Part shown: positions 1 to 12,600 of the stretch, piece by piece
Numbering within the stretch: the stretch's first letter is position 1
Layout of the letters: every line of letters starts with the position of its first letter
NCBI RefSeq assembly: GCF_001638985.1
Contig: NW_017265154.1
Coordinates: 124,001 to 188,000 of the forward strand
Length of the DNA: 64,000 nucleotides
Direction of reading: 5' to 3'
Origin: Phycomyces blakesleeanus NRRL 1555(-)
Lineage: Eukaryota > Mucoromycota > Mucoromycetes > Mucorales > Phycomycetaceae
The notes under the pieces: generated by a model
What the model saw: the letters and a program-made list of their open reading frames with translations, nothing else
What the model was told of the DNA's origin: nothing
Databases searched by the model: none
Program-made: the position numbers and the translations under genes

Positions 1-188
1 TTTAAATATGCTTCATAAAAAAAATAATGCATAATAAACAAATAATAAGTTTGTGGTAATAAGGTAAAAAGAACCGCATTATTTAATTTTGTTGTTGTTG
101 TTGCTGCTGTTGTTGTTGCTGTTGTTGTTGTTGCTGATACTGTTGTTACACAGTTACAGTTGCTATTGCTCTGGTTGGTTCAAGAGAT
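1..188. other. 3' flank of TEF1 with a GTT/GCT repeat
   Basis: This stretch lies just past the TEF1 stop codon. On the plus strand it is an interrupted GTT/GCT trinucleotide run (about 90-145), which reads as a CAA/CAG-type run in the TEF1 3' UTR. AT-rich sequence before it could carry the polyadenylation signal. I see no coding sequence; the reading frame at 146-721 on the minus strand is a frame-shifted shadow of TEF1. Confidence 0.6.
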
Positions 189-1642
189 TTATTTCTTGCC
201 AGCCTTGGCAGCAGCCTTGGTGACCTTGGAGGCCTTGTCGACCTTCTCGACGGCCTTGATGACACCGACGGCAACGGTCTGACGCATATCACGGACGGCG
301 AAACGACCGAGAGGGGGGTAGTCAGTGTAGGCCTCGACGCACATGGGCTTGGAGGGAACCATCTTGACGATGGCGGAGTCACCGGACTTGATGAACTTGG
401 GGGCATCTTCCATCTTCTTACCGGAACGACGGTCGATCTTCTCGAGGAGCTCAGCGAACTTGCAGGCAATGTGAGCAGTGTGGCAATCGAGAACGGGGGA
501 GTAACCAGCACCGATCTGACCGGGATGGTTGAGGACAATAACCTGGGCAGTGAAGGAACCGGACTCCTTGGCGGGGTCGTTCTTGGAGTCAGAGCAGACG
601 TTACCACGACGGATATCCTTGACGGAAACGTTCTTGACGTTGAAACCGACGTTGTCTCCGGGGAGACCCTCAACGAGCTGTTCGTGGTGCATTTCGACGG
701 ACTTGACTTCAGTGACAACACCAGCGGGGGCGAAGTTGACGATCATACCAGCCTTGATGACACCAGTCTCGACACGACCGACGGGAACAGTACCGATACC
801 ACCGATCTTGTAGACATCCTGGAGGGGAAGACGGAGGGGCTTGTCGGAAGGACGGACGGGAGGGTCGATGTTGTCGATGGCCTCGAGGAGAGTCTTTCCA
901 GACTTGACACCAGCCTTGGTCTCCTTGGTCCATCCCTTGAACCAACCCATGTTGACGGACTCCTCCAACATGTTGTCTCCGTGCCATCCGGAGATGGGGA
1001 CGAAGGGAACGGACTTGGGGTTGAAACCGATCTTCTTGATGAAGGAGGAAACTTCCTTGACGATTTCGTTGTAACGGGCCTCAGACCACTTGGTGGTGTC
1101 CATCTTGTTGATGGCAACGATCAACTGGCGGACACCGAGGGTGAAGGCAAGAAGAGCGTGCTCACGGGTCTGACCATCCTTGGAGATACCAGCTTCGAAC
1201 TCACCGGTACCGGCAGCAATGATGAGGACACCGCAATCGGCCTGGGAGGTACCAGTGATCATGTTCTTGATGAAATCACGATGACCGGGGGCATCAATGA
1301 CGGTGACCATGAACTTGGGGGTCTCGAACTTCCAGAGAGCAATATCGATGGTGATACCACGTTCACGCTCGGCCTTGAGCTTGTCAAGAACCCAGGCGTA
1401 CTTGAAGGAACCCTTACCGAGTTCAGCGGCTTCCTTCTCGAACTTCTCGATGGTACGCTTGTCAATACCTCCGCACTTGTAGATCAAGTGACCGGTGGTG
1501 GTGGACTTGCCCTGAAGAATTGAAAGATATTTTAGAATTTTTTTGTTTTTTTGTTTATATTTCATAACAAGTAACAGCGAATACTTACGGAATCGACGTG
1601 GCCAATAACGACGACGTTAACGTGAGTCTTTTCCTTACCCAT
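189..1642 (-). CDS. TEF1: Translation elongation factor 1-alpha
   Basis: GTPase that brings aminoacyl-tRNA to the ribosomal A site in the cytosol. Two coding exons, 1642-1589 and 1511-189, joined in phase 0 across a 77-nt GT-AG intron, give 458 residues, the usual eukaryotic EF-1 alpha length. Exon 1 encodes only 18 residues, from MGKEKTH to GHVDS, so the intron splits the P-loop (GHVDSGKS, residues 14-21). Also visible are DAPGH (G3), NKMD (G4) and a lysine-rich C-terminus ending AGKK. The start at 1642 is chosen because the long exon alone would begin inside the intron and lose the P-loop. Codon use is more GC-rich and biased than in neighbouring genes, as expected of a highly expressed gene. 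Identity is very secure. Confidence 0.98.
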
Positions 1643-1645
1643 TTT

Positions 1646-1790
1646 CTATAAGAAATAGAATAGAAATTTACATAGAGGTTTTTTTTAGTATTAAGAATTA
1701 TATCTACGTGTTTTCTTCTCCTTTTACCTTTTAAATTTTTTTTGAAAAAAGAGGGGAAAACAATGAGATACCGAAAACCGAGAATTTATA
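1646..1790 (-). promoter_or_regulatory. TEF1 leader: TATA box and probable 5'-UTR intron
   Basis: On the minus strand a TATAAA lies at 1790-1785, about 145 bases upstream of the start codon. Between it and the ATG a candidate 5'-UTR intron runs from 1727 (GTAAAA) to 1646 (TTATAG), leaving three A residues before ATG. Leader introns are common in EF-1 alpha genes of many eukaryotes. The intron is inferred from splice signals only. Confidence 0.5.
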
Positions 1791-2945
1791 TGGACCGAAA
1801 CTTTGTTTTTTCGCTTTCTGAAAAGCCACCATTCGACAAGTCACACAAGCTACTGAATGTTATTGGTAGATTTTGATACCCGTAAGGGAGTTTATAAAGT
1901 ATAGGCTTGTGCGACAAATCAAAATCAACTGAGAAAATAAAATTTTGGAAGCGGTACGAGTTTTGATTGGTTACATTGTAGCCCAAACTTTGGTTTCTCT
2001 CTTTCTTTATAATTTTTTTTTGTAATGGTTTGTATTGATATTATTTTCTTTTATTTTATTTTTATTTTTAGTTAGGCATAGTAATAATAAGAGGAGTATT
2101 CTATAGGTTCAATAGCGATTATAGGAATTGTTAAAAAAAATTAAGTATAGACAAAAATGTTCATTGCAAAAGTGGCAAAATGGGTAAGACAGATTGTGAA
2201 ACAAATAGACTGACAGACTGAGAAAGACAGACTGAGACAGAGACAAAACTATCTCAACAAGATAGAAGAGATCGAAGCAAATCCAAAAGTCACAATTTTA
2301 ATCAGAAAAATAATCATAAAAATAAATAAAACTATATTGATTTACGATACAAGACAAAATGTGAATTTTTATTTTATTCAATTTTGAAACAAATCTGTGC
2401 TATTCTTTTTATTTATTATTATTTTTTGCATGATTTCCTATATATAAATCAATTAAATAAAATGAAATGACATGACATGACATAAAAATAAATATAAATT
2501 TATGGCACTGTCAAAACTGTTTGTATGACAAGCTCAGATTTTCCTTTGACATTCATTTCTTATTTATATATGGATATAGATATATAACTATATGAGATTT
2601 TCATTGTAAATCTTTCGAAAGTAAATAATAAAAGACATGGAAAATTATTGTATTTTCAATACAATTGATTGAAAGCCTTTATTTATTTATTTATTTTCTG
2701 TTTTTTTTTATTTTTATTTTATTTTTGTATTTTGACTGTTACTTCACGTGATTCATTCTTCAAAGCCATCTGTGCAGTATTGGGTAAATAGTAATTATAT
2801 AATACCTATAACCCTTTTTTTTTTGCACTTTGCTTCATGATTGATCCGGGCTGATTCTCTTACAGAGTGACCCATTAGCTTAGACTTTGTAGTTCACTTT
2901 ATCAAGGTAATGAACACGTTTTATTTGTAGTCCTTTTTTATTTTA

Positions 2946-2989
<44 letters not shown>

Positions 2990-3617
2990 CTGTACTCATT
3001 GGTCTTTGCTTGTCTTTAAGTTCTTAATCTATTCAACCATCTCGCTCTAGATTTCTTATTTGCTTCCCTTTATTTCCTATATCTATATTTATATTATTAT
3101 ATAAAAATACATACATACATACATACATACACACATACATATATATATATACGCACAAGCTTGATTACATTTTATATTTTATATTATACATACACAAAAA
3201 CTCACTTCATCTTTATTATCTTCCGACATCCTTTCTCTCTCTCTCTCTCTCCCCTTTAAAGAATCAAAAAGTTGATTTCAGCTTATTTCATCTCAATCTC
3301 CTCGAACTCTATCATCTAAACATCTTTTTGGAATCAAGGTAAACATTAGAGTCTTTGTATTATTATACATGTTTATACAATGTGTATATACAAGATAGTC
3401 TTTTACCTTCTTCTTCTTCTTCTTGTATTTTATTATATTTTATGTGTGTTTGTCTGTTTGTGTGCAAAGTATTGAGATCTTGTCTGATAGAATCTGCCTG
3501 CCTGCCTGTCTGTCTGTCTGCTTACCTGCTTGCCTCTCTCTCTCTCTTCAGTTCATTATTTGACCCTCTTCCTTTATTTTTCTCTTATTTTTCTTTCCTT
3601 CTCTCGTCTCCTAAAAA
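1791..3617. other. Divergent intergenic region TEF1 / PRL phosphatase
   Basis: A long spacer between two diverging genes. It holds poly-T and poly-A tracts, a (TA)n run at about 2953-2987, a CATA tetranucleotide run near 3106-3130 and a CT run near 3235-3252. The right-hand end, with pyrimidine-rich stretches before 3618, is the probable promoter and leader of the phosphatase gene. The frames at 1786-1986 (minus) and 3355-3660 (plus) are low-complexity and not supported. No RNA gene was recognised. Confidence 0.5.
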
Positions 3618-4682
3618 ATGTACACAAGAGCAGCACCTCACAGTTCACCAAGACCTTTGATCAACCCTCCAACCTACATTGAACACAAAGGCAAACGGTT
3701 TTTGATTGTCGATGCACCCAGCAACAACAACCTTCCACTCTACATACAGGTAAGTTGTACTGATACGTATATACGCACGCATGTATATGTATATGAATAT
3801 GTATATAATGGTATAGTGTGTGTGTGTGTTTATTTTTATTATCATATTTCATTCTTTCAACATCTGATAAACCAAGGTTTTCTCTTTGACTTTCTATATA
3901 TATATACGAACATGTATTTGTATTTGTATATGTATATGTACATGTACATGTATGTGTGTATATCTATATACCTATATATATATATATATACTTAGGAATT
4001 TGAACGTTGGAACGTCACTGACGTCGTACGGTGCTGTGAAGCCACGTATTCAAAGGAACCCCTGACAGCAAAGGGCATTGAGGTGCATGATTGGGTATTT
4101 GGGGACGGTGAAGCTCCACCAAGTCACGTCGTCGATGTTTGGCTTATGTTGATCGACGAACGGTTCGGTAATAAAGAAAGTGAAGAACAAAAACCGTGCA
4201 TTGCGACCCATTGTGTGGCAGGTCTGGGAAGGTAAATATACATATACATATACATATATATAAAGGAAGGAATGAAAGAATGAAGTCTCTTGTGTGTGTG
4301 TGTGTGTGTGTGTGTGCGTATATAATGTGCAATGCGTAGTGCGTAGTTTGTGGTGTGTGATGTGTGATATGTGATATGTGAGATTTGTAAAGAAACTATA
4401 AAAGTAAGAAGAAGAGGAAGAAGTGAACGAGAAAGAACGAAAAAATGTTACAGTTTTATTAATCTTCTCATCATTTTTCATTAATTATTTTATCCTGTGT
4501 ATGTGTTTGTGTATCTTAGAGCACCTGTACTTGTAGCCATTGCTCTTATAGAAGATGGAATGCCTCCACTCGATGCAGTTGCTTATATTCGTGAACGTCG
4601 TCGGGGAGCGATCAACAACAAGCAACTCAAGTACATTGAAACATACAAACCACGATCGAAGAAGCAGTGTATCATCAGCTGA
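3618..4682 (+). CDS. PRL-type (PTP4A) protein tyrosine phosphatase with CAAX box
   Basis: Dual-specificity-like phosphatase of the PRL family; animal relatives are farnesylated, act at inner membranes and bind CNNM magnesium transporters. Three exons, 3618-3749, 3996-4231 and 4520-4682, give 176 residues, close to the roughly 170 of animal PRLs. The P-loop [12 protein letters not shown] (catalytic C117, R123) is the PRL-specific version with Ala after Arg; the last intron splits the Arg codon. The acid loop reads DWVFGDG, with Val where animal PRLs have Pro, and keeps the Asp (D81). The redox cysteine of VRCCEATY (C58) is present, and the C-terminus CIIS (173-176) after a basic stretch is a prenylation CAAX box. 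The start fits: no upstream in-frame ATG gives sensible protein. The partner transporter is not in the window. Confidence 0.93.
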
Positions 4683-6043
4683 ATCTACTTCTCTTTGCAT
4701 CACGCTGCATTCTCTACGCTTTTTTTTCCCTCTTCCTTTCTCTCTCTATCTCTCTTTTTGTGAGAGTGTATATGTATATATGTATGCATATGTATGTATG
4801 TATATTCTCATCTTTAGGCAGAAAACATCAACAACGAGCGAGCAATCTCTTCACACGCACGCACACGCACTACACCCACACATCTACCCAAATATACTCA
4901 CTCGAACTACACTACACTACACTACACTACACTACACCGCACTACACTACACTACACTACACTGCACTGCACTGCACTATATACATTCACACTTTACACT
5001 TTTATACTTTTACACTTACATATACACCACCACCACCGTCACTATAACCGCCATCACCATCATCACCAACATTTCTTTTCCTTCTTCTTCTTCTTTTTTG
5101 AAGCCTTTCTCTCTTTCTCTTCCTTTGTGTTTTTTTGTTTAAATTTGAGAGGTTTGTCTGTTTAAATATATAGATATCTATATGTATATGTATATATATA
5201 TATGTGTGTGTGTGTATGTGTGTATGTATAGAAATGAAGGAAGAAGAAGAGTAGAATAAAATACAATAGAAAAAAGAAAAGAAAGAATAAGAAGAAGGCA
5301 AGAGACCAACCTAGTTATCTTTTATATATATTACACCCAAATCATTATCATTCTTTTTTTTTTGTTTGTTTGTTTGTTCGCCTGTTTCGTTTCGTTTATT
5401 AGTGACATTTCATTATTACTTATATATTTAATTACACAAAACGGCCATAGACTTTTTATTATTACTATTTATCATTATTATTAATATTTTGGAATTTATT
5501 GAACTATAAATCGATCATTAAATATAGATTACAAATGAAAAAAAAAATCAACTTTATATTTATCATATACCAATGTAAGAAAGGAAGGAAAAAGATCAAA
5601 TTGATGTATGGGATGGTAAGATCAAAACTTCTTTGGCCTTGGTGGTAGAATTATTTATCGATTTTCTTTATTTATTATATAAATAACTAACAAGATAAAA
5701 GATGAATTTGAGATGAACTTGAAACAAGTATATAAAAATAAGATCAAATAAAAGAAGGGAAAAATATAGCTGTAAAATAAATAAACGAACGAACGAACGA
5801 ATAAATGAAATGAAATGAAATGAATTGATAAAAATGAAATGAAATAAAAGGTTTAAAATAAAATCTACTAAAAGAGAAATAGAAATAAAGGAGATCGAGT
5901 AATGAAAATAAAGGTAAGATGATAGACATGAAACTCATACTCACACTCACACTCCCTCACTCACTCACATATATATATATATATATATGAATGCTTGAAT
6001 ATATGAGTGTATGAGTATATGAGTGTATATAGGTGTATATTTG
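4683..6043. other. Convergent 3' region of PRL and wall-protein genes
   Basis: Both flanking genes end here. The sequence is dominated by simple repeats (separate entry for the ACTAC block), followed by poly-purine and poly-A rich DNA with GAAC and AAATG short repeats near 5785-5850 and a TA run near 5970. Open frames here translate to Tyr/His/Ile or Phe/Ser low-complexity strings and are not genes. Confidence 0.5.
4902..4978. repeat. (ACTAC)n pentanucleotide microsatellite
   Basis: Nearly perfect tandem ACTAC units with some CCGCACTAC and CTGCA variants toward the right. It lies in the 3' flank of the phosphatase gene. Confidence 0.9.
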
Positions 6044-8158
6044 TTAAATCAAGGCAATAGAGCCAAAGACAGTTGAGAGCATCAGACCAACCAAAGACAC
6101 TGTCAAGATATCTGCTGTGGAAGTAGGTACAGTGGTAGTTGCAAATGGACGAGACCCGATACTCGAGGCAGCTGTGCTTGAAGCAAGTAAAGTAGATCCT
6201 ATAAATACAGATATGAAAATGAATAAGTATAAGTATAATTATATACACGCCATCAAAATTATATATATATCTCTCACCAAATTAATCCTATTAATAATCC
6301 TAATCCTAATCTTAATCATAATCATAATAATAGAAATAATCTACAGACAAAGGGGAAGGAGAAACAGAAAAGGGGAAAGTAAGGGGATGGGATTTGAAGG
6401 TAAAGCAAAGGAAGGGGACGAATAAAATAATTCTAGAATCTACCCCCAAAATAATAGCAATAGAAATAGCAATAGTAATAGTGACAAATTGTAGTTACAA
6501 AGAAAATAAGAGAAAGAAAGCAAAGAAAAATAAAGGTACTTACGGAGAACAGATCCAGTTTGGCTGAGCTGACTGGGAGCAGCAGAGATACTAAGTGACA
6601 CGACACTGGAAGGTGCAGCCGACGACAAGGCATTTGATGGCAAGTTAGACACTCCACTGACAGTGTGGGAAGCCAGAACAGGCAAGGTGGTGTTGACGGC
6701 AGCAAGTGCGGAAGGTATACCACTTGCGGACTGGATTTGGCTGGCAGGGATCGAAATACCCGAGGCAGCCAATGCAACCGAAGACACTACGGCGTGGCTG
6801 TTGGTGATGGCGGTGGTGGGTGCTGCAGATTGGACAGGTGCTGCAGATCCGCTCACAATACGTTGGCTCACGGTGGCACTTGGCTGAACGTGGTCAGACA
6901 AGGATGGAAGTCCGACGACAGATGTTGGAGCAGGAGCAGAAGAGTCATGCTGAGAAACTATATGGCTTTGGACAACTGCAGGAGTAGTGGTAGCAGAATC
7001 TGCAGATTGAGAGGGGAAGATCGCAGCGGAAGCAGAAGTATGTTCAGAGGCAGAGACGGAAGAAGAATCGTCAGCAGAGTGTGAAACAGTAGCAGACGGG
7101 TGGTCAGATGTGGGTTCAGAAGTAGACTGAGCCAAAGCAGTGGCAGCAGATTCAGAGGAGTCAGCAATCGAGCGAAGGGTTGCGGTGGCAGATGGCTCAA
7201 TAGGAGAACTAGGCTCCACAGTCGATTCGGCTGCAATGATTTTCTTTGAAGGAGTTTCTTGCACTTGAGGGGCTGTGGGCTCCGAGCTGGGCGTTTCTGG
7301 TGCTTCGTGGCTAGATTGCGGGGTCGGTTTGATGACCTCGGGCGAATCTGATTCCAAGGCATTCAAGGTTGCCTTTTGGGTTTCTTTCTCGATCGTCTTG
7401 GTGGGCTCGTTTTCGATCGGTGTCTCTTTTTCTTCAGCTGGAGGAGTAGGAGCCAGAGAAGGAGTAGGAGGGGAAGAAGAAAGAGGAGAGTATGTGGGTT
7501 CGATTTCTTTTTTTGTCTCTGTCTCTGGTGCTGTTGGTTTTGGTTCTGGTGTTGGTTCTGATTCTGGTACTGATTCTGGTACTGATGCTGACTCTGATGC
7601 TGGCTCTGATGTTGGCTCTGATTTTGGAACTGCTGTTTGTTCTGCTTTTGGGACCGTCTCTGTTTCTTTTTGGTTGTCGGAAATGGGTGTTGGTGTTCCA
7701 GTCTCCTCAGAAGTAGGTTCTTTGGCTGAATTAGTAAGGGATGTGTCTTTTGGGGTCTCGACTGGATCTTCCAGCTGGGCTGCCTTTTGACTCAAAACAA
7801 GATTCTTGGCTTCTTCGTTCTTTTTCTGCTCGGCAGTAGGAGGAGCGACGCCTGGCCAGTGATAGGCGATACAACCCGAGAAACAATCGTTACCGCTGCA
7901 ATTGGCAATGCAGCTATTTGTTGTCTCAACTTTAAATGTATGTATTTATATGTATTTATATGTATAGGTATATCAAGAAAGAATGAGGTTAGCATATGTC
8001 AATTAATAATTCTGCTACTACTGCTGTTCCTGCTACTTACCACACTTGGTTTGACACACAGTATCAGATGGCTCACAAGAGCATTGTGCCATGATTTGAC
8101 CAAGCATTGACATGGAAATAGCGGTCAACAAGAGGCCTTTGGAGAAAGTACACTTCAT
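6044..8158 (-). CDS. GPI-anchored Ser/Thr/Pro-rich cell-surface protein
   Basis: Probable wall or plasma-membrane mannoprotein. Three exons, 8158-8041, 7929-6544 and 6198-6044, total 552 residues. Exon 1 encodes a secretion signal (MKCTFSKGLLLTAIS, likely cleavage after IMA) and the start of a small Cys-rich module (CSC-x6-CQTKC) completed in exon 2 (CIANC-x4-CFSGC, then HWPG), eight or more cysteines in all. A few hundred residues of Pro/Glu/Ser/Thr repeats (SEPxSEP, PEPKP) follow, typical of O-glycosylated spacers. Exon 3 supplies the hydrophobic tail (ILTVSLVGLMLSTVFGSIAL, stop right after ALI) needed for GPI attachment. The long exon read alone shows neither signal nor tail. The acceptor of exon 2 is an AAAG at 7930-7933. 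The Cys module looks like one I recall from Mucorales secreted proteins; no enzymatic role is apparent. Confidence 0.85.
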
Positions 8159-8313
8159 ATTTCTTGATAATGAATATTAAGTAATGTTAATGGTAATGGT
8201 AATAAAAGTACTGGTAATAAAAATAGCAAAAAAAAGGTAAATAGAAGGGATACAAGAATGAAAGAAGAGGTGAAATGTGGCAAGATGGGGAGAAGTGAAA
8301 TTATACAAGGGGG

Positions 8314-8321
8314 TTTATATA
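8314..8321 (-). promoter_or_regulatory. TATA box of the wall-protein gene
   Basis: Minus-strand TATATAAA about 155 bases upstream of the ATG at 8158, preceded by a GC-rich patch (CGGCCAAAAGGTC). It is the only strong TATA-like site between the start codon and the simple-sequence DNA beyond. Confidence 0.5.
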
Positions 8322-8829
8322 GACCTTTTGGCCGCTTCTTTTATTTTATTTTTTATTCATGGTTCTAAGCAAGGGAATTCTGACCACACCCTTTTTTTCT
8401 CTTTACATATATTTATTATTTTTAGTCCATTCTTTTGATTCATTCTCTTGGGCATATATATATATATATATATCAAATACATTACTTTACATTACATTGC
8501 TTTACCTTGCCTTACCTTACCTTACCTTACTTTAATGTCAATGAAATTGATACATTATATAGTAATTATATAAGCATATTTCTTAGTAGTATTATTAGTA
8601 TTATTGTCAAGACAATTCTGTACTTGTATTTGACAAGGCAGCAAGACACATTTTGACCCATTTTTAACCTTTTAACGCTTACTGCCAATCTCACTCTCGG
8701 TCTCTATTAGTTTTCTCACAGTTTGTGGTCAATATGAGATCTTCAACCAAGCCTCGTTAGAATTTTATTTTTGTATTTCTCTTTCTTGGATGATGAGAAA
8801 TGGACTGTACCATATGGTGTGCCTATTTC

Positions 8830-8876
<47 letters not shown>

Positions 8877-9068
8877 CTTGGCAAATAAGAGTCTAGGTCT
8901 TTCAGCATTCACAGTAAGCTAGTTCTTTAAAATACCCCTATTTTATATTCACTTGCTTACTCACTTATATATATATTAATGTCTATATCAATACGAGTAC
9001 CTATACCTCAATACCTGTATCTATACTTATACCTATACCTGTATCTATATACGTAGCAATGCCTATAT

Positions 9069-9104
<36 letters not shown>

Positions 9105-9623
9105 CAATGCTTGTATCTATATTCACTCCCCATTTTGATTGACATCCCCGCAATCATGTTAAAAGGGAAAGTTGATACACATAAATCAATCAAAGTCCCA
9201 AGAGAATATTGGGACCCTTGCAACCAAAAGCATGCCTTTTTGGAGATGAGAAATACATAAAAGTATATATAAAGGGTCTTTCTTGAGAATATCTTCTTTA
9301 TTTATTTACCTATTAGTTTTACAATACAAATTAATACACTTGGATTATACACAATTTTTATTTCATTCTTTCTATATACATGTGCCATGGTTTAAGTAAA
9401 TGATACAAAATAGCTAAATAGCTAAATAGCTAAAATAATCTTTTATACTTTTGATTGTTGCTATTTTCTTCTATCCGCAAATATATATATATAGCAAATT
9501 CTTTATTTGGATTTAATTATTTTTGTATGTGTCCCGTCTATTAAAATAGACACATAGATATACTTGTATATGTTTATGTGCATTCATGTGTGTATAGATA
9601 GGTACATAGTAACAGATAGACCG

Positions 9624-9661
<38 letters not shown>

Positions 9662-12600
9662 GGATCGGCACCTGCAATAAATGATGCTTAAAACAATAAT
9701 TTGTGAGTAAACTTGGTTAAGATTATTGTTTGTTTGTTTTTTTTAAAAAATAATAATAATAATATTAATACAGCTACCACATACAAGCATTTATATATAT
9801 ATTTTTTCAACCTTTAACACATTATCTAAAGATATACATAGGTACATTACAAGTAGAAAGTCAATGCTTAAAGTATAATGATTGTTTAAGCTTTTCCTTT
9901 TCTTTACACTGCAAAAAAAAACATGGAAATAAAGGAAAGAAGAAAAGGATCTGAGATACGATCGCCAGGAAGCAAAAAAAAATCACATAGTTTTTGGTTA
10001 ATTAGGGATTGCTCATCAATAGCTAAATAAATAAAGTATTCACACCTTATTCAAGGGATTTTGTGTAGAATGGCTAGAGTCTATTCTATACACTACACTA
10101 CACTACATTACATTACATTGCATGTACAAGAATTTATGATCCGTTTATTGCATTCAAAAGAAGAACACGAAACGCTCTGCCTTGCTCGTCAAGTTGGCTA
10201 TATTCTTTGTTTTCATTCTTGTTCCTACAAATCTCTACTTAACAGCTCTGTACTTATATTATCTTTTTTTAAAAGAAAAGTCTTTAATATTTAATAGAAA
10301 TAATAATAGTGATAATAAATTCATTTATTTTCCCATTCTCTCTCTTGGTGTCTCGATGTGTAAATGTGTATTAAAGGCTCTATAGCCACATACACATAAG
10401 AAGACTTGAAGCTACTCCTCCTTCCCCTTTATTGTTATTGTTATTGTTATTGTTATATTTTGAAATGATAATAGAAATATAAATAATAATGGACATCATC
10501 AAACTCAATTGAAAGGAGTGGAAGAATATTATATATATGTATTTATATATTTCAGGGGATCCATATTTAATATTTAATATTCAATATTCAATATTCAATA
10601 TTCAATATTCAATATTCAATACTCAATACTCAATACTCAATACTCAATATTTATTTATATTGGCACATATAAAAGAAACAAATCAAAAGAATCAAATATA
10701 TATATATATTATATCGTTATTATTAACCTTTCTCAAGATTATGCTTACAAGTGTATAAAATGATGTGGGACCACAGTGTGAATAGTAAGAATATATTACT
10801 AGAATCAATAACAATCAAAACAATCGATCAAAATATAGTAAAATTGCTCAACTTACTTTATAAATAAGTTATATTATTTTTTTAAGATTCTTTAATAGCT
10901 GTTGACTAACCTTTTATAAGAAATAAAGAATTTAATCGTATGTTGACAAACTATTCAAACAAATAGACCTCATATATACATTTATATATATGAACGCGTC
11001 TTATTTTCGGATCCTCGTACTTTATCTCAAGAAGATATCATTGGAAACTATTAAAAGGTACAACATTTGCCTAGAATAAGATCAAATTTCATTGTCTATC
11101 TGTGTATATTGTACAATTTGTAGTGCGGAAAGTAATTCTATGACAGATTTTGAGCCAAAAATGGAAAGAAAGAAAGAAAGAAAGTTTTTCTTTAGGCTAC
11201 AACAATCACAAGTTTAAATTGATTGTAAAGATCATCACGGCCTGCATGCACATCCTCACACATAATTTATATAAGAAATATATCGTCTACATGTGCGAGT
11301 GTGTAGTTTTAATTATTCTCTCTAATGGTAATACCAAACCACTTTGTGATAATAGTGAAGGGTTGGAAGATACAATGAGGTAAAATGTCTTTTTTTTTCT
11401 TCTTCTTCTTCTTCTTCTAAAGAAGCAGAGAAATACATGCATATCGTATTCACCCATACAGCACACCTCTAGTGAATTTAGACTGCACAAAAAAAAGAAT
11501 CAAACTGTCCTAATATTTCTGTTAGTTTCAATTTGATTCTAAACATATCAAAATCGATATCATTAGAGCATCTCCAGCAGTTTTCTATACATATGTTCTA
11601 TACACCTTTAAAGAAAAAACACAGATGTAAGATCTTAATATCTTGGGTCAGGCTTTTATACATCTTAAGAATCTCTGAGGATTTGTAAAGATTCTACCAT
11701 TTACATTATTTCTTTCTTTCTTTCATTTTTTATTTATTTATATTGTAACTTTGAATCTTCAGTTTTAAGGTTCAAATTTCGTCGAGGGAAAAAAACACAT
11801 GCACTAAAAGTAATAGGTTACCAAACTTTTGCTGTGATGAATTGGGCTAATGAACCGGGTTAAATGCGGGCTAATGAACCAAGCAATGAACCTAGTTAAT
11901 GACCCAGGTTATTAACGAGTTTCAACTTTTTATTAGACGTAAATTATACCACGGTTCAATATATATCTAATACTTTGCTTTGGTATTATGTGCTAAATGA
12001 TCACAAAACCTGCCATGCAAACAGTGCGAGTAATTTTTGAGATACACATCTTTACTGTCGGGCATTTAAATAACATCTTTATATGGTGTAAATATCGATA
12101 TTGGCATTTTTAAATCTCTCGTTATCTCCATGAATATTTGGCTGTTGCTGGTCAAATAAGCACTAATCATCATCGATCAATTTGTTCAACAACTTTACTT
12201 AGTAAAGAAAAGAACACATTTTCGATTTTTTTGGTTTATGTCCTGAGGGAATTTTTGGATCAAACATCGCTATATGGTGTTAATATCTAGATTTCTATTA
12301 GTAAATGTTTTTTTTAGAGTGAAAAAGTGGGATAATGTAATCAATATTTGAGCAATCAATTTCAAACAGCATTAAAATGATGGATAGTAATGTCTTCTAC
12401 CAGGCTGCTTATTTACATAAAAGTACTCTACTTGACGTATGTGGATATATAGCTGATTTTCTGTATTTAATTTGTCATTTTGCTCAAAATGATTCTTTTT
12501 TTTTTGGTAAACATTTTTTCAAAGTACATGATGGTTATCTGTTACTCTACTCCAGCCTGATAATATATCTCACTTATTATTCCGGCTTCTTTAAACACTG

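Noticed and set aside
471..1523. 350-codon plus-strand open frame
   Set aside because: Antisense shadow of TEF1; long only because of TEF1 codon bias, with Asp/Gly/Leu/Thr-skewed composition.
4902..4978. Possible CRISPR-like or array structure in tandem repeats
   Set aside because: Units are 5 bp without spacers; a microsatellite. The same holds for the 7-bp array at 10569.
4555..5142. 195-codon plus-strand frame
   Set aside because: Overlaps the last exon of the PRL gene in another frame and then translates the ACTAC microsatellite.
7275..7790. 171-codon plus-strand frame
   Set aside because: Antisense of the Ser/Pro/Glu-repeat exon of the wall protein; repeats of SDSGTDSGTD are its mirror.
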